Assembly: GCF_035958815.1 (NCBI RefSeq)
Contig: NZ_CP108383.1
Coordinates: 5,084,001-5,148,000, forward strand
Direction of reading: 5' to 3'
Length of the DNA stretch: 64,000 nt
Origin: Nocardia sp. NBC_01327
GTDB taxonomy: Bacteria; Actinomycetota; Actinomycetes; Mycobacteriales; Mycobacteriaceae
Shown here: positions 57,775-64,000 of the stretch, piece by piece
Layout of the letters: each line of letters begins with the position of its first letter
Numbering within the stretch: the stretch's first letter is position 1
The notes under the pieces: model-generated
Database searches by the model: none
What the model saw: the letters and a program-made list of their open reading frames with translations, nothing else
What the model was told of the DNA's origin: nothing
Translations under genes and position numbers: made by a program

Positions 57775-59615
57775 CGGAGCTTTCCTCCCGGTCGGGTGCC
57801 GACGACGGTTCCGGTCGCATCGGTGACGGATCGGTGCGATCGCCAGAACTCTGTGAATTTCCCGTTCCGCGTGAGTAGCTCGGCGGGCTTGCCCCGCTCG
57901 ACGATCACCCCGTCCTCGAGCATCACGACGGTGTCGGCCTCGGCGATCGTCTCCATGCGGTGCGCGATGAGCAGAATCGTTCGATCACCCGCAAGGGTCG
58001 ACAGCGCGGCACGCACCGCCAGCTCGGTCTGCGGGTCTGCGAAGGCGGTCGCCTCGTCGAGCACCAGCACCGGCGCATCGGACAGCAGCGCACGTGCGAT
58101 CGAAATCCGTTGCGCCTCACCGCCGGAGAACTTCACCTGCGCGCCGATCACCGAATCGTAGCCGTGGGGCAGCTCGAGAATTCGTTCGTGAATGTTCGCC
58201 AGCTTCGCCACCCGCATCACGTCCTGAAGGTCGGCGTGCGGTACCGCCAGGGCGATATTGTCCGCCACCGATGCGCGCAGCAGACGTACGTCCTGGAAGA
58301 CGAACGAGACCATCCGGTAGAGCTCACGACTGCCGAGCTCGCGCAGATCGACCCCGCCCAGCAGCACAGCGCCGTGGATGGGGTCGAAGAACCGTGGCAA
58401 AAGTTGTGCCAGAGTCGACTTTCCGCTTCCGGACGGCCCTACGAGCGCGGTGGTCGTCCCTGGTTCGAGCACCAGGTCGATGCCACGCAGCACCTCGTGG
58501 CCGGTGTCGTACCCGAATCGGACGTTGCGCAGTTCCACCCGGTGACCCTGTGCTGCGATCGGCTGCACCGGCTCCGGAAGCGGTTGCACCGCAAGCACAT
58601 CACGGATCCGCGCCACCGCACGGCGGGCCGCCTGCAGATCGTCGAAACCGTGGCCGAGCGCTGCTATCGGAGCGGTCAGTCCCAATCCCAGCAGCAGGAA
58701 AGGTAGTAGATCCGCCGGAGCGAGCGAACCGTTCGTGATCAGCGCCGTACCGCCGATCAGCACGACCAGCAGTACGAAGGCCGGTGAGAGCGCCAGTGCG
58801 AGTCCAGCGGCGATAGCGGCGATGCCGAGCACCCAGCGCAGAAAGGAATCGGTGAATTCGTCCGCGGCTGTGAGGAATGCGCGATGCGCGCGCTCGCCGC
58901 CACCGAAGGCCTTGACCACCGCGATGCCCTGCACGAATTCGACCGCCGAACTCGAAATCCGTTCCATATTCGCATCCAGCGTCATCTGCTCACGCCGGCG
59001 AGTAGAGGTCATCATCAGCGGGATGATCGCGATCGCCAGCACTATCGGGATCATGGTGATCAGCGTCAACCGCCAGTCGATGGTGAACAGGTAGGCCAGT
59101 GATACCAGCGGGACGACGAAGGCGGAGACGAGCTCACCGGGAGCGTGGGCGGTGAGGGGGTGCACGGCACTCACGTCCTGGCCCACCACTTTTGCGAGTT
59201 CGCCGGTGCGGCGTCGAGAGAGCCAGCCGATCGGCGCCCGGCCGAGACGTGCGGCCAGCTGCCTGCGGAACGACAGCTGGATTCGGCCGTCGACAATATG
59301 CCCGAGTCCGGACGCAGCCGCCGTGAAGAGCAGTTTCGCCAGCAGGCCGCCCGCGCCCGCGGCAACGAGGGTCCAGACGTGACCGTGATCGATCGCTGTG
59401 GGCGACAATAGAACTCGGCCCAGTTCCACGACCGCCAGCAGCGGCGCGAGACCCGCTACCGCGCCGATGGCCTGCAGGACCACCACGGCGGCCAAACCCG
59501 GCACAAAAGCGCGTAGCAACCCCGCTACGCGCTGTTCGGCCGCATTCGATTCGGGCGCGCTATCCGATAGCGGTGTGGACTCTGCTCTCATCTGTGCGAG
59601 ATCGACGGCGTTCAT
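57771..59615 (-). CDS. ABC transporter, fused membrane/ATPase half (IrtA-like)
   Basis: A 614-residue half-transporter. The membrane domain (about 30-320) has YLFTIDWRLTLITMIPIVLA; the ATPase has Walker A ALVGPSGSGKSTLAQLLP, signature KFSGGEAQRISIARAL and Walker B VLVLDEATAFADPQTE. It lacks the siderophore-interacting FAD domain of mycobacterial IrtA. Start ATG 59615 overlaps the stop of the serine hydrolase gene. Together with the next gene it forms a heterodimeric transporter of unknown substrate. Confidence 0.85.
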   Translation of the reverse strand: MNAVDLAQMRAESTPLSDSAPESNAAEQRVAGLLRAFVPGLAAVVVLQAIGAVAGLAPLLAVVELGRVLLSPTAIDHGHVWTLVAAGAGGLLAKLLFTAAASGLGHIVDGRIQLSFRRQLAARLGRAPIGWLSRRRTGELAKVVGQDVSAVHPLTAHAPGELVSAFVVPLVSLAYLFTIDWRLTLITMIPIVLAIAIIPLMMTSTRRREQMTLDANMERISSSAVEFVQGIAVVKAFGGGERAHRAFLTAADEFTDSFLRWVLGIAAIAAGLALALSPAFVLLVVLIGGTALITNGSLAPADLLPFLLLGLGLTAPIAALGHGFDDLQAARRAVARIRDVLAVQPLPEPVQPIAAQGHRVELRNVRFGYDTGHEVLRGIDLVLEPGTTTALVGPSGSGKSTLAQLLPRFFDPIHGAVLLGGVDLRELGSRELYRMVSFVFQDVRLLRASVADNIALAVPHADLQDVMRVAKLANIHERILELPHGYDSVIGAQVKFSGGEAQRISIARALLSDAPVLVLDEATAFADPQTELAVRAALSTLAGDRTILLIAHRMETIAEADTVVMLEDGVIVERGKPAELLTRNGKFTEFWRSHRSVTDATGTVVGTRPGGKLR

Positions 59616-60724
59616 CGCGATAGCGCGAGCTCGGTGAACGCCTCGATCGCCTCGTCGATGGGATGTGGCTGCGGCGCGGAGCCGATTCGGTTCCAGCGCT
59701 GCAGGTTCACCGTGAGGGACATTTGCCGTGTGCGGTCGGCGCTTGTCAGAGTCAGCGCGCCGCCGCCCCAGACGGAGCCGTCGTGGCCCCAGTGGATGCC
59801 TTGACCGGGCACCGTCCGCTTGTGCAGGCCGAGGCCGTAGTCGATGGTCTTGCCCTCGAAGGAGATGACCGGAACGGTGCGCTGCATCTGCGTCAGCGCC
59901 GATTCACTGATGATGTCGCCGGCCAGCAGCAGGCCGAAGAAGCGGTTCAGGTCCGCGACGGTTGAGATCAGCGAAGCCGCCGGACCCACCCATGACATGT
60001 CGTAGACGCTGTAGTCACGCGGCGGATCGATCGTGCCGAACCACGCCTCGTAGTGCTGTGCGTGCGGTCCGTCGATATGCGGTCCGGCCGGGAGCTCGGT
60101 GTCCTGGAGCCCGGCGCGCTCGATGACGTTGCCGGTGATGCATTTCTCGGCCGTGGTACCGGTTACCAACTCCAGAAGTTGGCACAGGAGCAGGTAATTG
60201 GTGTTCGAGTACACCCCCGGCGTCTCGCCCGGGGCCCTGGTGGCAGGCGCCGAGATCCCCATCTCGATCAGCTCGGTCGGATGAAACTTTCTGAACCGAT
60301 TGTCGTCCATGCTCTTCTGTGTCGTTCCCGGAGGGGCGGGGAAGACCGTGAGGGACGGGAAGGCCTGCGGAAGATAGTCGGAGAGGCCGCTGGTGTGGTT
60401 GAGCAACATCCGGACCGTGATCGCCGCACCTCGTTCGCAGGGAACCAGCCGTGGCAGGTAGTGGCCGATCGGGGTGTCGAGGGCTATTTCGCCATTGTCG
60501 GCCTGTTGCAACACAGCCGCAGCGGTGAAGGTCTTGCTGACACTGCCGACGCGATGTCGCATGTCGGCGGTGACGGGGCGGCCGGTGGCGACCTCGGCGA
60601 ATCCGGCTGCGCCACGCCAGATTCGGTTGTCAGCGCGCACTTCGGCGAAAGTTCCGGGGATGCCCGCGTGATGGACGGCCTCCAGGGCGGTGTGTAGCTT
60701 CTCGGGATCGAGGGTGTCGGTCAT
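59612..60724 (-). CDS. Serine hydrolase, D-Ala-D-Ala carboxypeptidase/beta-lactamase type
   Basis: A 370-residue penicillin-recognising hydrolase. The active-site triad motifs are all present: SVSKTFTAAAV (SxxK), GVYSNTNYLLL (YxN) and IHWGHDGSVWGG (HxG). No signal peptide, so it is cytoplasmic; it could process a peptide-like substrate of the ABC transporter. It starts seven bases after the AraC stop and overlaps the first ABC gene, so all four genes form one operon. Confidence 0.85.
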   Translation of the reverse strand: MTDTLDPEKLHTALEAVHHAGIPGTFAEVRADNRIWRGAAGFAEVATGRPVTADMRHRVGSVSKTFTAAAVLQQADNGEIALDTPIGHYLPRLVPCERGAAITVRMLLNHTSGLSDYLPQAFPSLTVFPAPPGTTQKSMDDNRFRKFHPTELIEMGISAPATRAPGETPGVYSNTNYLLLCQLLELVTGTTAEKCITGNVIERAGLQDTELPAGPHIDGPHAQHYEAWFGTIDPPRDYSVYDMSWVGPAASLISTVADLNRFFGLLLAGDIISESALTQMQRTVPVISFEGKTIDYGLGLHKRTVPGQGIHWGHDGSVWGGGALTLTSADRTRQMSLTVNLQRWNRIGSAPQPHPIDEAIEAFTELALSR

Positions 60725-60731
60725 CGGACCA

Positions 60732-61604
60732 CTATCGATCGAGCGTTCCCCCGCGGTATTGGAAAAATTCTCCCCAGGCCCGGTGCCGGTGCTGGGAGAT
60801 GGCGGGGAGATACAGCGCCGTCAGGGCTCCCGGCGTGTGGTCCGCGAAAATCGATACGTCTCGGGACAGATGGGCCTGATCGGTGTAGCCACTGTCCACG
60901 GCGACGTCGGCAATCGGCCTGCCGGCGAGCAAGCCGTCGACCGCGTGCCGGAATCGCACCAGCATGGCCGCTCGCTTGGGTGTCAGGCCGATTTGGGACT
61001 CGAACCGCGCCCCCAGGCGCTTATGGCTCCATCCGAGGGATTCGGCGAGCTCACCGATCCTCAACTGGCCGTGGGAGGTGACAATGCGATCCCAACCGGC
61101 GAGCACTTCCGCATCAGGTGTTCGCATCGGCCGCTCACACTGCGCCAAAAACGTTTTCGTCAATGCGAACCGCTCGTCCCAGGTCCGGCTGTCCGCAAGT
61201 TGCTCCCGCAGCCGCACGGCTCGCGCCCCCCACAAATCCTCCAGATCGACAACACCTCGCCCCAGATCCGCCGGGGAAACGCCCAACAGCGAATACGCCT
61301 GTATCGGCGACAAGCGCACTTCGACACACTCCGCCCGCCGACAACGGACCCGCATCGCTTCGATAGGAAGCCCCACAACGAACCCGCCGAGCCTCCGCCG
61401 CCCCACCGCATCATCGACGATCACTTCCTGATCCCCGAACCCGATCACCACAGTCACGGCCGCCGTCCCCGCAACCCGCAAATCCAGCCCACCACCACCC
61501 ACATCGCGATACCCGATCATCGCGCCGCCCAGCCGCCCAACACCAGCAGCCCTCGCGAAATCCCAACCCCCCTCAGGCGCGCCGCCGAAATCCACAACTC
61601 CCAC
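60732..61604 (-). CDS. AraC-family regulator, first gene of the transporter operon
   Basis: A 290-residue regulator. The C-terminal 100 residues hold the double helix-turn-helix (LRIGELAESLGWSHKRLGAR; DVAVDSGYTDQAHLSRDVSI), with the N-terminal half as sensor domain. GTG 61604 is the first start; GTG 61595 has GGGAG nearby and is possible. It heads an operon with a serine hydrolase and two ABC half-transporters, as siderophore uptake operons often do. No Fur/IdeR box was recognised upstream. Confidence 0.8.
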   Translation of the reverse strand: MGVVDFGGAPEGGWDFARAAGVGRLGGAMIGYRDVGGGGLDLRVAGTAAVTVVIGFGDQEVIVDDAVGRRRLGGFVVGLPIEAMRVRCRRAECVEVRLSPIQAYSLLGVSPADLGRGVVDLEDLWGARAVRLREQLADSRTWDERFALTKTFLAQCERPMRTPDAEVLAGWDRIVTSHGQLRIGELAESLGWSHKRLGARFESQIGLTPKRAAMLVRFRHAVDGLLAGRPIADVAVDSGYTDQAHLSRDVSIFADHTPGALTALYLPAISQHRHRAWGEFFQYRGGTLDR

Positions 61605-61633
61605 CCGCCCAGGCTACGGACAGCCGAGCCGTT

Positions 61634-62107
61634 TCAGCCCAAATAGGGCTGAGTACGCTGCTCCGCGTGATGTTGCAGCCGCAGCCGCACCGTGTCATGA
61701 ACCGGCAGGTCCGCGAGCTCATCCAGCCCTACAAAGCGAACCTCGGTCGACTCGTCACTGACTGCGACCTCACCCCCACAGACGCACCCGTAGAACGTGA
61801 CACTGAATTCCTGACGAACCTCACCATCGGCATACGCGATCACATGCTCCGGATCGGTGTAAATCCCAAGCAGCCCAGTGATTTCAATCTCCAGCCCGGT
61901 CTCCTCCCTGGTCTCCCGCACCACACACTCCTCGAGCGTCTCCCCGATCTCCATAATCCCCCCGGGCAACGACCAGTTCCCCGAGTCCCGTCGCCGCTGC
62001 AGAAGAATCCTGCCCCCGTCATCGATAACCAGCGCAGACCCACCCGGCACAAGACTATTCGCCTTGGGCGCGTTGGGATCTCGGTAGTAGTCACGCCGTC
62101 CGCTCAT
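61634..62107 (-). CDS. Nudix hydrolase
   Basis: A 157-residue Nudix protein. The Nudix box GGIMEIGETLEECVVRETRE, followed by ETGLEI, has the conserved metal-binding Glu residues. N-terminal SLVPGGSALVIDDGGRILLQ is the usual first strand. It hydrolyses a nucleoside diphosphate-linked compound. ATG 62107 has AAGGAG upstream and overlaps the end of the XRE gene by 17 bases, giving coupling. A CAGCCC/GGGCTG hairpin lies across its stop. Confidence 0.88.
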   Translation of the reverse strand: MSGRRDYYRDPNAPKANSLVPGGSALVIDDGGRILLQRRRDSGNWSLPGGIMEIGETLEECVVRETREETGLEIEITGLLGIYTDPEHVIAYADGEVRQEFSVTFYGCVCGGEVAVSDESTEVRFVGLDELADLPVHDTVRLRLQHHAEQRTQPYLG

Positions 62108-62852
62108 CAAGCTCTCCTTGAATATAGGGAGTCGTTGTATCCCATATCTGTTCGACCTGATCGGCAAAGGACGCAAATATCCCGTGTCGAGACAGGCTCC
62201 GCAGGTGTAAGGCCGGGTGCTGGTAGCCGCGTGCCCGCACGAGGTAGGGCGTGACAATCATCTGATCATCGAATCGGAACACCGAGTTGTACAGGTGCAT
62301 GGTGTGCAACCCGATTCCGCATCCCGGCGTAGTCGTCAGTTGGCCAAGCATGCTCAGCGCGTTGCGGATTCGCCCTGGCAATGTGCCGTGCATCTGTTCT
62401 AAATTGTCTCGTTCGATGACGTGGGCGCAATCCGGGTCAGCGAATGCGAGTCGCGCCCGAGCCCCATTGCCGCACTTCGCCGCGATGATGTCGGCTGCGT
62501 TGGGGAGCAACTCGAGGACGAACGGGTATGCGTAGCCAATGAGATCGATCTGTTCTGTCGCCTTGAGGAGGAGTGATATCCACAGCTCGTTCGGTAAATC
62601 AGCCCGATGCCCATATGCGCCGAGGACTTCGGCCGTCGCGGGTGCGCCTGCGCTCAGGTCGGGTCGGGTCTGTGGCCAGAGCGTGGTCTCCGATTCCTCC
62701 AGTATCTGCGCCACCGCGAAGCGGGTGCGGCGATGTGGCACTCGCCCTGCGAGCCAGCGATTGACAGTCTTCGCGTCCACACCCACGGCTGCGGCGAGCG
62801 CCGCCGAGTCCAGCTGTGCTCGCAACATGGCCGACCTCAAGCGCTGGCTCAT
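62091..62852 (-). CDS. XRE-type regulator with DUF5919 domain
   Basis: A 253-residue protein: helix-turn-helix at about 10-52 (ALAAAVGVDAKTVNRWLAGR), then a DUF5919 C-terminal region (ISLLLKATEQIDLIGYAYPF; ARLAFADPDCAHVIERDN) that resembles phospholipase-D-like folds. The Nudix gene overlaps its 3' end, a coupling that suggests a shared nucleotide-linked signal. It is divergent from a small unknown gene with a 10-bp inverted repeat between. Confidence 0.8.
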   Translation of the reverse strand: MSQRLRSAMLRAQLDSAALAAAVGVDAKTVNRWLAGRVPHRRTRFAVAQILEESETTLWPQTRPDLSAGAPATAEVLGAYGHRADLPNELWISLLLKATEQIDLIGYAYPFVLELLPNAADIIAAKCGNGARARLAFADPDCAHVIERDNLEQMHGTLPGRIRNALSMLGQLTTTPGCGIGLHTMHLYNSVFRFDDQMIVTPYLVRARGYQHPALHLRSLSRHGIFASFADQVEQIWDTTTPYIQGELDERTA

Positions 62853-62875
62853 ATCGGCACCTTAGTGGACGCATC

Positions 62876-62918
62876 CGGGACGTTTGGCGGAATTTGAAGT
62901 GTCCCAAGAAACGTCCCG
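62876..62918. promoter_or_regulatory. Inverted repeat in XRE divergent promoter
   Basis: CGGGACGTTT (62876-62885) and AAACGTCCCG (62909-62918), perfect 10-base arms around 23 bases. It lies between the XRE gene start (62852) and the small gene at 62984 and is a good autoregulatory site candidate. Confidence 0.55.
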
Positions 62919-62983
62919 CGCGCAGTTCAGATGCCTCGCTCGCGGTCATACCGTCGGGGCAGGGCTCACCGAGGAGGCATGCG

Positions 62984-63337
62984 ATGAAAGCGGTTATCTG
63001 GATCGACAAGACGCTGTTGGAAACCAAGGGCGAACTCGATCGAGCAGAGTTCCACGCGAAGCGGCGAGCCGGTGAACTCGGCGCGTCGGTAGTCAAGACG
63101 ATGTGGAGAATTCAATCGATGGACGATCCGATGGGGGAGTTGCGCAAGGCATTACATGCCGTTGATGCGCCCCTGGTGATCACGCCAACCCTCGAGCATG
63201 TAGGTGGCTCGCCCAACCCTGTGACCACGTTCGCCGAACTGGCTACAGTCGACCCGTCGAAGATCTGGGCCTGGATTCCCGCGCTGACGCGTGCACTCGC
63301 GTTCGAGGCGTGGCCACCGCTCGAGCCACGAAGGTGA
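62984..63337 (+). CDS. Unknown protein divergent from the XRE/Nudix pair
   Basis: A 117-residue soluble protein with GGAGG nine bases before ATG 62984. It contains KAVIWIDKTLLETKGELDRA and LHAVDAPLVITPTLEHVGGS, with an alpha/beta alternation reminiscent of a small Rossmann-like or resolvase N-terminal fold, but no catalytic residue is certain. Likely regulated by the divergent XRE protein. I do not recognise a family. Confidence 0.6.
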   Translation: MKAVIWIDKTLLETKGELDRAEFHAKRRAGELGASVVKTMWRIQSMDDPMGELRKALHAVDAPLVITPTLEHVGGSPNPVTTFAELATVDPSKIWAWIPALTRALAFEAWPPLEPRR

Positions 63338-63391
63338 CTCGAATCGTGCTGGCTTCCACGTCGCCGAGCATGTCGACTCCATTGCAGCGGG

Positions 63392-64000
63392 CTACTTCCC
63401 GCCGGCCAGTGATTCCACGAGAGCGACCACCATATCTGGTTCCAGCGCATCGACTATCGCGTCCGGCGAATGCTGGGCCAGTTCCTCGCGGCTAGTTCGA
63501 TGGGTGACGACAACGACCCGGAATCCTGCATGCCTGGCGCAGGCTATGTCGTTCGGCGCATCACCGATGACAACAGTCCGTGCAGGGTCGAGTCGATTGA
63601 CATACCTGCTGGAGTATCGCTGCGAAACAACCGCTGGAAGGTCGAAGCGATCCCTCGCGTCGGATCCGAAAGCGCCGATATCGAAGTCCAAGTAGGGATC
63701 CAAACCGTTGACTTGAAGCTTGACTTCAGCGGCAGACCGCAGATTCCCCGTCAGTACGGTCTGGAGGAAGCCGTGCTCATGCAGCAATGCGATAGTGTCT
63801 GCCGCACCGGGGTAGGCGGGCTGAACTCGTGCTAGCTCCGATGCTCCTTCAGTCATAACCTCAGCCAGTTTCTGGTGGAATCGTTCGACTCCGAGTTCTG
63901 CGGTCGGTGCGGGAATGCCGGAGGCGAGAGCAGTGTCCACGACGATGGACTCGTCGGTATAGCCGTGCACGCGCGTCGCGGGGAAGGTGATGTCTGCTTC
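63392..64000 (-). CDS. HAD-superfamily hydrolase (5' end beyond window)
   Basis: A partial HAD phosphatase; the frame is open to the right edge (upstream codons read EADITFPATR). Motif II is FLQTVLTGNLRSAAE (T/S plus N), and motif III/IV is RTVVIGDAPNDIACARHAGF with the Mg2+-binding aspartates. Motif I (DxDGT) lies outside the window. The cap region suggests a phosphoglycolate phosphatase-like member. Convergent with the unknown gene at 62984. Confidence 0.8.
   Translation of the reverse strand, partial: EADITFPATRVHGYTDESIVVDTALASGIPAPTAELGVERFHQKLAEVMTEGASELARVQPAYPGAADTIALLHEHGFLQTVLTGNLRSAAEVKLQVNGLDPYLDFDIGAFGSDARDRFDLPAVVSQRYSSRYVNRLDPARTVVIGDAPNDIACARHAGFRVVVVTHRTSREELAQHSPDAIVDALEPDMVVALVESLAGGK

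Noticed and set aside
1..64000. CRISPR array, integrase, transposase or prophage
   Set aside because: No regularly spaced repeats and no such protein motif was seen on either strand; the tRNA remnants are the only hint of a mobile element.

Overview
The window is high-GC actinobacterial DNA. Several genes point to a mycolic-acid-containing member of the Mycobacteriales, most likely Nocardia (an inference from gene content, not a database match): an antigen-85-like mycolyltransferase, a DprE1-type arabinan-precursor oxidase, a GH76 alpha-1,6-mannanase next to a GT39 membrane glycosyltransferase, a mycothiol-type arsenate reductase, F420-dependent oxidoreductases, a mycobacterial-type LexA box and a truncated MurJ. 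Most genes are catabolic, regulatory or of unknown role, so this is an accessory-rich chromosomal stretch. I see no transposase, integrase, rRNA or CRISPR array.

Layout. 1-9.4 kb: a desaturase cut by the window edge, a MerR regulator, two decayed tRNA-like genes (Ser-GCT and the 3' half of Gln-TTG), an ABC-2 exporter, a DprE1 homologue with Ser at the benzothiazinone-target Cys, a thioesterase, a DUF5753 regulator, a Ddn-like protein and a cupin. 9.4-17.7 kb: four group A flavin monooxygenases interleaved with TetR, MarR and TetR regulators, a quinone-oxidoreductase-like MDR and a class II glutamine amidotransferase; one TetR gene has a perfect 17+17 bp operator. 17.7-19.9 kb: a compact arsenic locus (arsR divergent from cadI/arsI-aquaporin-arsC). 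20-28 kb: F420 and SnoaL proteins, envelope genes (GT39, antigen-85-like esterase, GH76), a TMEM175-type channel, the MurJ fragment and a GNAT acetyltransferase.

28-37 kb: an RHH-VOC-methyltransferase operon, an ECF42 sigma factor with its DGPF/YCII partner and a matching promoter, two exported or unknown proteins, an XRE regulator divergent from an HFCD flavoprotein, a serine hydrolase and DinB under a LexA box. 37-49 kb: a TetR/aromatic hydroxylase pair, a P450 behind a TetR-type operator, a four-gene translationally coupled envelope operon of unknown function (41.1-45.0 kb), a berberine-bridge-type oxidase with MarR, and a second P450 that lacks the ExxR motif. 49-64 kb: a D-aminoacylase-like amidohydrolase with TetR, a tandem pair of MutS-like ATPases, an MFS exporter, an AraC/serine hydrolase/IrtAB-like ABC operon, an XRE-Nudix pair, and a HAD phosphatase cut by the right edge.

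The best candidates for an undescribed system are the envelope operon at 41.1-45.0 kb (two paralogous exported domains, one lipid-anchored and one helix-anchored, an internally duplicated four-helix membrane protein and a repeat protein) and the coupled MutS-like pair at 51.7-54.7 kb.
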